From contig OENT01000246.1 of NCBI GenBank assembly GCA_900239685.1, positions 88,353 through 152,352 on the forward strand: a DNA stretch of 64,000 nucleotides, given 5' to 3'. Below are positions 48,309 through 61,086 of this stretch, piece after piece. How positions within the stretch are numbered: the stretch's first letter is position 1; each line of letters opens with the position of its first letter. Origin of the DNA: Rotaria macrura. Taxonomy: Eukaryota; Rotifera; Eurotatoria; Philodinida; Philodinidae. Below the pieces are notes generated by a model. The model saw only the letters and a program-made list of their open reading frames with translations. It was not told the origin of the DNA and did not search any database. The translations under genes were made by a program, and so were the position numbers.

Positions 48309-51300
48309 ATGGATCCAAAACCTCTGTATATCTTTTTCTTGATTTAACTCACAATCTCTTATTACTTGATTTGTCTTCATAGAGTCAAACGTATTGTGGG
48401 TCTAACACTTCTCTTAGTAATCGTGGGACTTATCATCTTTCTGGCAGTATATTTCACTCGACAAAGCAATAATTCAACAACAATCTCAAGTATCCTCGTC
48501 TTTATTTTGATATTTACACACTTATGTTTCTTTTTACTACCTAGCTAGCACGACTACTCAAAGTAGTGGGACAATCGCCAGTAATACAACAATAGTGGGC
48601 AATGTTACAAGTACAAGAAGTGGTAACTTCGAATTCTGAATACGAAATAGAGGGTTGCTTTCAGTCGCTATTTTCTACACTTTGAATTTCATGTTTCTAT
48701 TAATATCTGAGTTTTCGTGTAACTTTAAGTCTTACATGTATATACATATAGTATATAGCAGATAGTAACATATCAAAGGGATTCAAGGCATAATTACCCC
48801 TAGTTCAATGGTCAAAACTTATCAATCCATCAAATTTCCATGGAGCATAAGTTGAATAAGCTTTCAGATAATAATTAAAATCAAGCAATTAGACATTGTT
48901 CTGATACCGGTAGTTTTCTGAAATAGTGGAACATAATCTTGTATTTAAACATCAAAATAGTGCATTTAATCCAAAAGATTACAGCAGTCTTATGGCAGCC
49001 TAATTATCATTTTCTGTCTGCTGAAATAGTTTAAGAGATTGTTAGTCGAAGACCAATGTTTTTTATTTATTCGATTCACAATCTGGAAAAACAGGATTCT
49101 TTGTGTATGTCACCATGCTTATTGAGCCTGACATCCAGTTGCACAATTGAATTTATTATTCTCATCATCATGAGCGTGAGGATATAAAAGCATTGCTATT
49201 TAGATGCCTTCTCTTTGCGCATAAGTTCCAGATAAAAATCGGTATTCTCTTAAAACACTCATTATTCAGTAAAAAATAACCCAATGTCTGCATTTTCTGT
49301 ATGTAGTGTCATGATAATGTAATTTACTAATACCGACAGCTAAATCGTCCTCTAGTTGAAAATAAAAGGTCTCAAACTTGACGAATTTATGCGACTATAG
49401 AGTCTTACATGAGTATAAAAATATGGAAAGGATTAGGCTAATTAATTGACACGGACTCCTCTCTCAGTCAAGGGCGAAAATCGCTTCATTTTCGAGCTTG
49501 AAGACCTGTCTAGGGTGATGCTTAGATAGTAAGTAGACCGAACTAGGCATATTGTTCATTGAAAAGAAATCTCATAATCTAAGATTGGAATCCAATGAAA
49601 AAAGAATTGACTGATATATTTATCTAAAAAAATCTCATCCCGTGGAATCATGACCACGGAAACCTTATTCGATGAATACCGGGCATCGAACTGCTGGGTT
49701 GAATGAGAACTATGTTAGAAAATATGCATTGGCAGAAAACTCGATTCATAAAAGCTTTATTTCAGGTGAGAAAATTTTTCTAAAACACAGGCTGGTTGTA
49801 TTCAGAGCACCGAAAATCCGATCACGTGAAGCTTCGATACCAAAAACACTTCATGACATCGGATACATACATGGTGCAACCTTACAATGAACGGAAGCCC
49901 TAAACTCCTCTCAATATTGGTGTTCGCACGATTTATCACGAACTTGTACACATAGAAACTTTTTTTTATTTCGAACGATTGTTTTATCAGTCGAGAGAAT
50001 AAAGAGTTGTTGTTTTTGTACGTACTGCAGCTTTCTCACTATCTGCAGTCAGTCACTAGTATTGAACTGAGAAAGTTGAAGTGTTGTCTAGTTTGAAATC
50101 TTAATCTACCGAATACGTCATTTTGCTTTGTAATTTTTTTCGACTGTTATTTCATTCAACTATTTGACTAAATCTCCAATATACCGGTTACTGGGAATAA
50201 GTGAACCCGGCAATACTGACCGCGACGAAACTTGAAATTGATGCATGTTAGTTGACCTTAAATAGTATGTACATCTCAGATTCTTGTAAATTCTAGTTGA
50301 AACTTTTATTTGGATCTCTTAAAATAGATAGCAGAACAGTCAAGTTCAGAAATACATCGGTCGCGTCTAGAGAAGAAAACAGATAAACCACTATGTTAAT
50401 AAACTTATTAAAATTTTCTATTACAAAATTATCTGACTTTCGATTTACGCTATAATCTTTATGGCAATCAGTCAAAATTATGAAAACATCCTAAAGTTAA
50501 CTGAGCTAGTTTATGTCAAAACATCAAAATGACTGAAATTTTATTCAATTGGTGAAAATGACATAGTATGTTTTGATCGGCAAGAAAATCTAGGATTTGA
50601 TAAGGTCTTTGATTAAAAATTTTTCAATACTTCAATTTTACATAAGATTGCCAAAAGATTGTGTAATTGGCTTTGGATTTTATCACAAAACCATCCTAAC
50701 AATATTTTCGAACTTTTGTTCATGAAGCAACTAGCTCGTTGTGATAGAATATTATCAAAATAAGTGCATAATCTTACTGAGATTTTGAAGAAAAAAAGCA
50801 AAACTATATTAAGTTGGAAATGTTTTTTTGTCACAACAGGTATCACAGCAATCGCCATCAATTCATTCAATAATACAAATGCACCAAGTGAAAGTCCAAC
50901 TTTTGGAGGAAGAACATTCGGCAGTGTTGGTGCCTATGAAAAGCTTCGGGGTATAGCCTATGGACAGCTCGATCCTAATGATACTCGTAACAGCGTGATT
51001 ACAGACCTACAACTTGCGCCACGTAATGCGGCAGGAATGGTGGAGTATTCCATGGATTTCTATATTCTCAAGCCCATGAATATATCCAATGGCAACCATA
51101 AAATGTTCTTTGAGGTCAACAATCGTGGGGGCAAGCAGTTCGGCACATTCGATCAATCTTCAGGGGGTAATAATCCAACTACTGCGAATGATGCTGGTTC
51201 AGCTTTCTTGATGAATATGGGTTATACTATCGCTTGGAGTGGCTGGGATTGCAGTGTGTCGCCAACTGGTAGTCCAGATTTACTTCGTATCTATTTACCG

Positions 51301-52845
51301 ATTTCTACCAATGCTGATGGCACTTCGATTACTGGTCCCGATTACGAATATATTGTCTTTGATAACCCTTCGACCACATCGTATACGACTTCATACAACA
51401 CGAACAGCACTGATACCACCCTGGCAATGCTAACAGTGAAAAATCACCTAACCGACTCGCCAATAACCATTCCATCTACGAATTGGACGTGGATCAACAA
51501 CAATACGATATCGTTATTACCTCTCAACACAACATTCAAGCAAAGCTCAATCTATGAACTAGTCTACACTGCCAAAAGCCCTCCTATTGCTGGCATTGGT
51601 TTTGCTGCAACTCGAGACTTCGTATCTTTCATACGCAGTAATAATAGCGACAACCCGTTGATAGGTAATATCAATCGAGTAATAAGTTGGAGTCTTTCAC
51701 AGCCGTCACGCTTTATGAATGATTTTCTTTGGCTGGGTTTCAACTGCGATTCCCAAGGTAAACAAGTATTCGACGGCGTATTCAATTGGATTGGAGCAGG
51801 GAATGGTATTGGCCTTAACTACCGCTTTGCGCAGCCAGGACGCACAGAACGAAATCGCCAAAATCATCTGTATCCAGAAGCATTGTTCCCATTTTCGTAC
51901 AATACCCTAACAGATCCTCGTACAGGAAAAACTGATGGTCGTAATGTACGGTGCATACAGACTAGTACATGCCCGAAGATTATGAATATTCTGTCTTCAA
52001 ATGAGTACTGGGTGAAAGCTGGCTCACTACTACACTCTGATCTATCAGGTAACGATCTCGCTGATCCATCGAATGTTCGTAATTATTTTCTTTCCGGCAC
52101 CCAACATGGTGGACCGTCAGCTGCCAACTCTTTGGGCATTTGCCAGCAGTTCGGCAATACTGTTGATCCCAATCCTGCATTGCGAGCTCTTTTTGTCGCT
52201 CTCGATCAATGGCTAGACGGTAGTGATCCACCCGCTAGCAAGGTTCCACGGCTATCTGATGGAACCGCTGTGTTCTCCAACATTACAGCTGATTCACCAC
52301 TCGGAATCGGCATCGTGCCACAAGCTTCAGTAAATTGGACAACGATTCCCAACGTCCTATACACAGGCCTGGTTACAGTTCGCAATCTGTTCAATTTTGG
52401 CTCTCAATTTGGCAATGGAATCATCAGCATCGATCCGCCTCGGCCAATGGGCGTATATTACCCGTCTTTTGTATCTAAGGTCGACATGGATGGTAATGAA
52501 CTAGCTGGAATACGACTTCCACCAATAGCTGCACCTATTGCAAGCTTTACCGGATGGAACCTGCGCAGTGCAGCCTACGGAGGTAATGATGGCTGTGAAT
52601 CAACTGGCTCAACGATCCCGTTTGCTCCCGATATGCCAACACGAGTAGCTGTAGGGGATAACCGTCTATCTCTAACTGAGCGCTATAATAATCGTTCTGG
52701 TTACGTGGCAGCTGTGACGTCCGTAGCCAATAAACTCGCTGGACAACGTTTACTGCTATTAGCGGATGTTCAGGCATATATTAGTGCTGCGAATGTACCA
52801 ATCCAGGTTAGGAACAATCCAACTTATGGTAATTACACGTGGTAA
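48309..52845 (+). CDS. Membrane-anchored bacterial-type alpha/beta hydrolase, 4 exons, 735 aa
   Basis: Exons: 48309-48325, 48383-48489, 48545-48622 and 50840-52845. The first two introns are 57 and 55 bp, the third is 2217 bp. Phases (2, 1, 1) agree and the joined frame is 735 codons. Exons 1-2 give MDPKPLVKRIVG and a transmembrane helix (GLTLLLVIVGLIIFLAVYF), a type II anchor with a basic cytosolic end. Exons 2-3 give a Ser/Thr/Asn-rich stalk. Exon 4 is a bacterial-style 'alpha/beta hydrolase domain' protein: SPTFGGRTFGSVGAYEKLRG, AYGQLDPNDTRN, APRNAAGMVEYSMDFYILKP, FLSGTQHGGPSAANS. The likely nucleophile is Ser354 in SLSQPSRFMNDFLWLGFN, where bacterial relatives usually have G-x-SQ-x-GR. 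Exon 4 is visibly richer in G and C than the surroundings and has no internal intron, both signs of horizontal transfer. Without the upstream exons it has no ATG before the conserved domain. The active site would face the extracytosolic side. Substrate unknown. Confidence 0.8.
48623..50839 (+). other. Inferred 2.2-kb intron of the hydrolase gene
   Basis: The donor AGTG|GTAACT and acceptor TCACAACAG|GT are both phase 1 and join to GIT. Short frames inside (for example 49672-49890) have no signature. Nothing else is recognised. Confidence 0.6.
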
Positions 52846-55800
52846 GAAAATGCCTTAGATTGGATGTGGTAGTCTGCTGGTGATTTTCTTTATCAACGTT
52901 TTTAATGTATCATTTAACAGAATCGCTTCTCTCCTTCATGTATGAGAATAATTTTTCCTTTTTTCGATTTCTTTTACCTAGAATAAGTCCTAAGTTTTGT
53001 TTTCTTCTTAATTTCGATGCTTGAACCTTTCAAAACAATCTAATACTGAATGATTGAACATGTAAACCTGTTCAATAACAATATATATGTATTATTGTAT
53101 ATCGTTTTCTCTCTTTCTCATTTTCATTGTATCTTTATTGAACCCTTCTACTTATAATTGTCCCAATTTAAATAAACAATACTACGTACTTGTTGTCTCT
53201 TTGTTTCTGAATAATGAGAAGATGTTGTTTTTGTGCGTAAAATGCATCGATGAATATGTATTGATATATAAATATATCACAACTCTTTCGGTACTCTGGC
53301 GAATTCAGCTGTCATGTCTTTATAACTTCTTTTAGCATTGATCAACTCATGAAATTTCTTGACATTTTGATGTTTTCTGTTGTCACACACCTACACAAAA
53401 CTTCACCTGTCTAGATCATACTGTCGGAGACTTGCTACTCAAAATGTGGAAAAAAAAGTATTGCAGCTATATAGTGATGCAAGTTACAATAAGAGAAAGA
53501 TATGCTGTAGGCATGAGACAACTAAGAATTAATATCACGAATAGTTGTATAAGTGAAACTTCAATTGTTCTATTCTGCCATGTGTCTTTTATATTCCTCT
53601 TTCTTTTATTCCAATTTATTCTTTCCAAACGCTATATTGCAGATACTTTCATTCCCTGTAGGACAACTTTATTTTTAAAGTAACTTCACGCGTATAAAAT
53701 TTGAATAGAAGCAAAGCATTTAAAATAAAGATACTTTAGAAGTACTTTGTTGAAAGCGTTTTTTAGAATATGGATCCTGGAGCATTTACATCATAAGAAA
53801 ATACGAATAGTACCTCCATGTCCATGTGTGGTTCAAATTAAACGCGCATTAAAATGAATTCCATTTCATGCGGTACGAAGGATTTTTTTGCTTGAAAACT
53901 TTGTACATTTTAACGTGATGAGTATGGTTCTGTGATTGGACTCACGATACATACCTACTGCCATATCGATGTGTTTGTACGGATGCATATTGCCATCGAA
54001 CATATTTATGCAAAATCCACCCTCATGTGCTGGATTATTTCTGCATACCTCTCTCTATGTATAAGGATCAGAAAGTGTGAGCTAATTTTTTACAAAGTCA
54101 ATATTAGGTACAGAGCTTTGTAAGATGTGATATATTTAGAACGGTTTTGAAATATTTATGTGCTTTCTGGTAGAAATCTTATGAAGTAAATTTATCGGTG
54201 AACATCTTGAAAAACAACAAAGTTAATAACCGCACTTGATATGTTAAATTGCATCTTTGACATGATGATCTTTAATTTAAATGGAATATTTCTGAAGTTA
54301 TTCAGTATGGGACACATACTTCTCATTGTTCCTAATCGTATGGTATTGCTTGCATTTTATGTGATCACTTCGGATTCTTAGACTATACTGTTGCTTAATA
54401 TGATCAGAAAGCCCAGGTTTTGAGCCAACTAACACCAATTATATTAGTAAGATGACTGACATTATTTATGGAAGAGAAATTTTATGCGAATGATATTTTA
54501 TGAAATTTCATTAGAAGTTTATGAGCCAAAAGTAAAGAAATAGATCGAGTAAATTTTATGCATGTTAATCAAATACTTTTGCTTGCAACACATACATCGA
54601 CGGTTTGACGATGACTCTTGATTATTTTGATGGAATTATGATAAACTAGAAATTCGAAAATATAAAATTTTTGATTTGGTTATGAAATCATGAAGAGAGG
54701 ACATCAGTACTGTAGGATATTTTTCTAATAGTTGTATCTAGCATCCTCGGAAATCAATCGAAGTGTTGACTATTGGTAGATTGTACCGACTCTATCTTTG
54801 AACATCTTCAAAAATTAGTGGCCCAATTAAAAATTCAATCACTGCCATTCATTCTTTACTAAATAATTCGAATCTACTCAATTAGCACTGTGGGGCAGCA
54901 TTTTCCAATTGACAGAATATTTTACGGCTTGAACAGTCCATCTGTGTCGCTGTGACTCCGACTTAGTACAATCACATAGTGGTATAAAACAGCAGCTCTA
55001 TGTATAGACCCCATCTAAAAACCCACATCAATGTCCAGGTGTTCAATATTTGTTTCTATATCTTCATCTAGGTTTTTCCCACCATTGATAAACAATTGTT
55101 GTAATTTCGTCCACAACAGTAGAATGCTGTAGATCGGTGACGACGAAAATCATGCAATGAAAAAGTCGATACAAAGTTAAGACTATACTTGAATTGTATG
55201 GCAGCATATTACTGATGAGCATTTTGATACGAGCACTGGCTATTAGCTTATTGCATTGCATTGTTTAAGTAAATTATGCCATGATTAAGTGCAAACTTTA
55301 GCAATGATAATTATTCTTTATTTCAGTTCGAAGTTTTTCGATCGACATGCATTCTTCAATAAGAGTATCAAATCTGTCTATCTATCACTCTGCATAACCT
55401 AAAAGAAATCATTACTGATCATTTTATTTTACGATAAAGATTAAGACATAATATAAATGTTTGTGGCCATTGCAATTCTGTTGCGTTCATAAACCGCGAA
55501 CAGAGGATGATTTTAAAACAAAAATTATTCTCCGATGATAAATGGATAAATAATCTCAAGCCTTCCACCAAGTGTCGATGTGGTTGTGAATGCAGACGTG
55601 AACCACAAATTTTTCGAAAGATATGATGTTTCATCCTATTTTCCCATAGATTAGGTACATCGATCACTGGAAACCGGTTTTCTGGACTCTACTAGGATGA
55701 GTGAATGTAGAAATACGTACAGTTACACTTTAGTGAACACAATCTTTGAGCATAGAGCAATAAATAAATGGAAGTGATGGCTAACAACATGGAGAAGCAA

Positions 55801-56282
55801 TCCGCTTTATATGTAAGTTCTATAGTTTCATGATATAAAACTTGATGCTCTTTACCGGTTCTTTCTTTTTCATAAATATGATCCCGAATAATAGTTTAGT
55901 GTATGGATATTGGTGAAGATGATTATGTAACCATATGAGATGTGATTGTCTGTCTTACTTATAATTTATTTATATCGTGCGACTGCAATCTAGATTCAAT
56001 CATGACTTGCATTCAGTTCTATTAAGTAGTTGAACGCTAGATAAGGGCTTCCTCATAATTAGCGAGACTATCTCTGATTGCGTGAGTTTGCACATAGTAG
56101 TGTACATACATATTACAGAACATATTCAAACTTAACAAATAACGAGCTTTTTAGAGAGAAAAATTTCGGTTTAAAAGCTATCTTTCCGACAAATTTGATC
56201 TATTACCTAAAAATACGCCTAAGATGGTCAACATTAACATTCACCACTCCTTTGTTGAACACTGCGAAATATACAGTCAGAA
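52846..56282. other. Intergenic gap between convergent genes
   Basis: AT-rich, with 3' UTRs of the hydrolase gene (left) and the NHL gene (right). Short hydrophobic or Cys-containing frames (53087-53335, 53432-53683, 55419-55667) carry no family signature. No RNA gene or repeat was recognised. Confidence 0.5.
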
Positions 56283-59200
56283 TTATTTTTCAATTGAGAA
56301 TCTTTGAACTCGATGATTACAACTGTCAACAATATAGATATTACCAATGTGATCGAATGATAAGCCTTCGGGACCGTTCAATTGATTTGGATTTAGTCCC
56401 AAACCATATTCACCAACAATCAGATCACCTTGTTTGATTCCACTGCACCAACGCATCATTCGACAATGCACATAATCTGCTGCATAGATGTTGTTCAATG
56501 CATCGACGAACAATCCTCTCGGATATGACCGTCCAGTTAACTGTTTGCCTTTTCTTCTACCACCAGTCACAACGATCCCTTCTTTTGCATCCTTAAGCCA
56601 TTTTATAACGCGTCGATTGTACCAGTCTGAAACGTAAACAGAACTACTTCGATCGACAAAGACATAGGTTGGCCAGTTTAGTTGATTGAGATGAAAACCT
56701 TGTCCATTGCCACCAGCCACGACTGTTCCACTACTTTCTCCTAATCGATATCGTCTCACTTCATGCTTGAAACAATCTGAGATGTAAAGTAATCTCTGCT
56801 CGTCCATTGCCAACCCAATGCAATCGATATTTTCGATGATAGGCTCTCGAATTTTATGATTTTGAAGAGACCATTGTATCACTCGTCGATTTCCACTGTC
56901 ACAAATAAATAAACAATTTGTTTCTTGGTCTACTATAACATCGGTTGGTTGATTCAACTGATCCCATTGATGTCCTGGTTGGTTTCCACCTGCTACCACT
57001 TTACCTTTCTTTGCACCATTTTTCCATTCCATGATCCGATGATTGCTTGTGTCAGCGACATAAATTGTTTGATCATCAGTCACAAAGAGACCACAAGGAC
57101 AATTCAACTGTTTGAGTTTATCACCTCGTCCGTGGCCACCAGCAACAGTCATGCCTCCTGCTGCCCATTTAGCATCTGAAAACGTAAGAATGTCGAAAGA
57201 CAAAATAATTTGAAAGAAGTAATACTTGATAGATTTCAATACTTCCAGAGTGATATTTCCACGAATCAATTTGAATGTGGTTGTTATTCTCTGGAAATAT
57301 CTTGAACTATTTTACGCTTTTCGTAGAATTTCTTCGACCTCCTGAAGATTCGCGGGGGATTTTCTAAGCATTCTATTGATTCGATGGTACACTATTGCAA
57401 TTTGATTAACTCTGAGCATGGGCCTAAAGATCTTTCCATTAAAAGAGATACCATTTGGTTCGATTTTCAATAGCCCAATCTTTTACAATTACCCAAACTT
57501 CAACAATTATGCCGCGTCAAGTCCTCACTAGTCGACGATCTTGACATCGTTCTTTCCAGCTTCTTGTAGATACATTCTTGTCTGGCGAGGCAAGAATCAC
57601 ATCGTCAGGTAAGATTGTTTTTTCTTTCTTGCCCATGAATCTTGGCTGATCTCAAAAGAATTGTGAATATCTTGGCTTTCTTGCCAGATTCCATATCTTC
57701 TTGAATATCCGATAAGATTCTTCTTTTCTTCCTTCAACCAGAATCTGGTCTGACGTTGCTGAATTTATCCATGAACATCAGACAGGATTCAGTTGAAGGA
57801 AGAAAAGAAGAATCTTATCGGATATTCAAGAAGATATGGAATCTGGCAAGAAAGCCAAGATATTCACAATTCTTTTGAGATCAGCCAAGATTCATGGGCA
57901 AGAAAGAAAAAACAATCTTACCTGACGATGTGATTCTTGCCTCGCCAGACAAGAATGTATCTACAAGAAGCTGGAAAGAACGATGTCAAGATCGTCGACT
58001 AGTGTAATCTATCATAGTATAGTGGTGCACAGTGACTGACCAACGTACGACCGTTTAGTATTACGTTCATTGACGATGTTTCGAAAATCAATGAAAGAAT
58101 ATCGTAGACTTCTCACATGGTCAGAGACATTAACACTGGCTTATCTGTGCTCTTCGATTAATTTGTTCTCCTCAGCATTGACGACAAACATCCGCCAACG
58201 TAGACTTTGCAGATAAAACCAATAGCCATGTTTATTTATTTATGAGTAGGACTGTGCAACATATCGACAGAAAATACCCGAGTCATATTGTACATAGCAT
58301 TACTGAATTTTTTCAAACTACTTTCATGGCTGATGTAGAGCTAAGTAATATGCTGATTGGTGAAAAGATGAGTTCAAGTGTATATTCCGTCTTTTCGTTT
58401 GCCTTTCATGAAATAATTATTAGTTTAAAACTCTGCGTATTCATCAATTTTCTTTTTTATTATATTACGTTCCTTCGTGCTTACTTCACATAACTTTTTT
58501 TGTAATAAAGTTGTGTAATCGGATTTTTTCGAAGTTCTTACCTATAATACACTATCTATAGAACGAATCCATTAGATCATCTTTAAAAGTTTTCCGGCGG
58601 TGTCAAGTGATAGAAATAAATTTGGAAATGTTTGCCGAAGTCGTATGCTCTCAATCGGTATCACCTTTTCAAATAACACCCTGTAATATATAATAGGTCT
58701 ATTGCTAGACATTTCATACATCGTATTACAGCAATTACAAATACTTATGTTTCTTTCTCTAGGAAGATGATGACTGTGCAGAAGACTGTATTGCAATCAT
58801 GTTTTCAACAATTTTACGTAGCAAGCGCCACCTGACTTGTTGTGATGTGGCGCCAACGATAATAAACGCTGTACATTTTAGTCTTGAGCACAGATATACT
58901 TAGTTTCGTATGAATCTTTGTCTCTAGATTTCGTGCTTCCATCTACAGAATGATTGAAACGTGTTTCATTCATAAACCAGTCGTTTAAATTAATAATCCT
59001 AATGAGTTTAACAGTGCTCTCATCATGACAGCCACCTATGACTTACTAGCCAGGTCGGCAACTCTTGGCGGAGTATTCTGTGAATTTCCGGTGAGAACCC
59101 GTTGGTAAATAAAGAAAATTCGAGGCAAGAATCCAGTGATTGCATGTGTTCGCCAGATTTCTGCTTCCGAGTTCCTATTAGTTTTCAGCGTCTATCTGTG

Positions 59201-61086
59201 GGGTCTGATCTGTATTTCTGCATCTGAGTACGAGACTATAGGGAAAAGTCAATGGTTGAGTGATGGTGTGATATTCAGGAAAAAGAGGTTATCTTTACAT
59301 TGCCGGACAATTATTAGTGGATTCAATACTCTGAACTGGCAACGGAGATTAAAAATATGTCTGATCTTTGAGATTTGTAAATGTAAGCATTGATGTTTCT
59401 ACAATTTTGCGTTAATCTTCTATCATCTACGCGATAAAATAAAGGTCCGACAACGTTTACTCCCCTCATATACTTGTAATGATTTTGCTAAAGGTTTAAT
59501 AAAACTATGAGCTTGCAATACAAGTTAATACATTTTCTTCTATAGCACAAAGTCAGTCTAGTACTACGAAAATTCTATTTGATAGTTGAAATTCATTTGA
59601 AATCCCGAAAAAATGCATGTTACGCCTTACGCTCTTACTGTTGTGAAATTCGATGATTGATTGTAAATTTTGAAAGCTTTTACTAATCTTTTTATTATCT
59701 AGATCTTTCTTATATCTTGCCTTTAAACACTTCTATGTTTTTTCCTTATATGGCATAAAAACTATTTACGATACTTAACTCTTTCTTTTCATGCATGATC
59801 ACGTAGAAGAACTCATTACGCTATGATAATCACAGAAGTCCATTCATTGAATAATTTAAAATAATACGGTAAATTGGAGTAGAATCGCCGAGGCATCAAT
59901 CGGGCTCTGCTAAGTTGGAAAAAAGTGACCTTTCGGCAGCTCAACTGTGCAACTAATGATGGCGTCAGAATATCGAAGTATGTAGAACGAACTATCCCAT
60001 ATTTTCCAAAACAAAATTAGTAGCGCCAATATATATATATATATATATATCATATATTTTTCTATGTTTCCGACTCTCTGGTTGAGGTTTTTAAATAGTT
60101 GATATTTAAAATTTCCTTCAATTTGCTGCACCAAGAAGATATACCTAGTTCTTTTTGAAAAATGAGTCAATTCTGATCCATAGAAAAGTTTTGAATTAAT
60201 GAGAATTCCACATGTTTCATGTTGCATTTATACTTTGCGTTGTGAGATATGTTCATTTACCTTCTCAATTTTATTAGGCTATAGACAAAAGTGACTTATG
60301 TAGAATATTTTTGAGTATAGCATCACGATTTCAATAAACCTTCTTTATGTTAAATAGTAAACTAATCAATGTGCGTATATTACATTTTAAGTAATTAATA
60401 TCATTATAATACATACCGAGAGATATTGTAATTGAATTCTTATTCACAAAGAGAGTAGAATCCTTTGAGTGAAGACTATTTAACGATTGATCAAGCCCGT
60501 GTGTTTGCTTTCCTTCCATTTGGTTCTCATCGATGTCACTTATTTTACTCTTTTCTTGGATTGAAACTGATACGTCAACCAAAATATCGTTTATAAATGA
60601 TTCAGAATCCTTTTGAATATTAATATTTAATGATCGACTGAATTCTTCTCGTAGTACGATTAATTTTGTTTGAAATTGATCTAAATCTTTTTCATTGTAT
60701 TCATCTTGTTGAAGACTTTGATGCAGTTGTTCAGTTAGTTCAGATAATGTTTTTTCTATTTCAGCGAGATACTTGTGTTTATGTCCAATTAATGTTTGTC
60801 GACATTTTTCTGCTGTCTGTTGAATCTTCTTAATCGAATCTTCTTCCCATTCGTTGACTTGTTGCGTTAACACGAGATTTGTTGAATCATCTTTTTGTGC
60901 ATGAATCATTTGGTGTAAACATTCACGATCATTGTCAATGTCTACTAGTCGTTCTCTGAGATGTTGGCGATGTTCTGTTAAATGCTTATAACAGAAAGTT
61001 TTTGAGCATCCCTCACACGGGCATATATTTTTCTCTGTTGCACATGTAAAACACGTTGCTTGTTGAATTGATGTAGTGGTTGTCAT
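56283..61086 (-). CDS. B-box / coiled-coil / NHL-repeat protein (TRIM-NHL-like), 520 aa
   Basis: Exon 1 is 61086-60417 and exon 2 is 57175-56283, separated by a 3241-bp GTATGT...CAG intron; both ends are phase 1 and the join reads SITISL-D-AKWAAGG. Residues 12-42 form a B-box-type zinc finger (CFTCATEK, CPCEGCSKTFCYKHLTEH). Residues ~55-170 are a Gln/Glu/Lys-rich coiled coil. Exon 2 encodes six NHL repeats, each with a G-L/V-x-V-D start and an x-NHRI-x-x-W type end (TIYVADTSNHRIMEW, SVYVSDWYNRRVIKW, NIYIVDSCNHRVQRF), enough for a six-bladed propeller. There is no RING finger, so the protein is not a full TRIM ligase. By analogy with TRIM-NHL proteins it could bind protein or RNA partners in the cytoplasm; no partner is predictable. 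The architecture is common in bdelloid genomes. The long intron carries a large palindrome. Confidence 0.82.
57526..58004. repeat. 479-bp palindrome with perfect 213-bp arms
   Basis: The left arm 57526-57738 and right arm 57792-58004 are exact reverse complements over 213 bases by direct comparison. Imperfect complementarity continues into the 53-bp spacer (CAGAATCTGGTCTGACGTTG against its diverged partner). The outer ends read CACTAGTCGACGATC. I find no target-site duplication at the borders and no coding potential. Because it lies inside an intron of an expressed-looking gene, the transcript would fold into a long perfect RNA hairpin. It may be a recent foldback element or a locally produced inverted duplication. 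Confidence 0.9.
60029..60050. repeat. (AT)n microsatellite
   Basis: Eleven uninterrupted AT dinucleotides within the long intron of the B-box/NHL gene. Confidence 0.85.

Larger units (their letters stand above)
57176..60416 (-). other. 3.2-kb intron of the B-box/NHL gene
   Basis: Besides the palindrome at 57526-58004, it contains short frames at 58242-58493 (+), 58572-58796 (-) and 59136-59393 (+), and an (AT)n tract at 60029-60050. None of the frames shows a recognisable domain, so I leave them unannotated. The size is unusual for a gene set in which most introns are under 100 bp. Confidence 0.6.

Noticed and set aside
50764-50839. N-terminal extension of the hydrolase frame upstream of the CAG acceptor
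   Set aside because: It has no ATG, begins just after a stop and reads as intron; the spliced upstream exons give a better start.
57526-58004. Palindrome as a CACTA-type transposon because it begins CACTAG
   Set aside because: No 2-3 bp target-site duplication at the borders and no transposase; kept only as an inverted repeat.
58830-58860. GGCGCC-containing inverted motif in the NHL gene intron, considered as a retroelement primer-binding site
   Set aside because: No terminal repeats, no polyprotein motifs and too short a match to support any retroelement.
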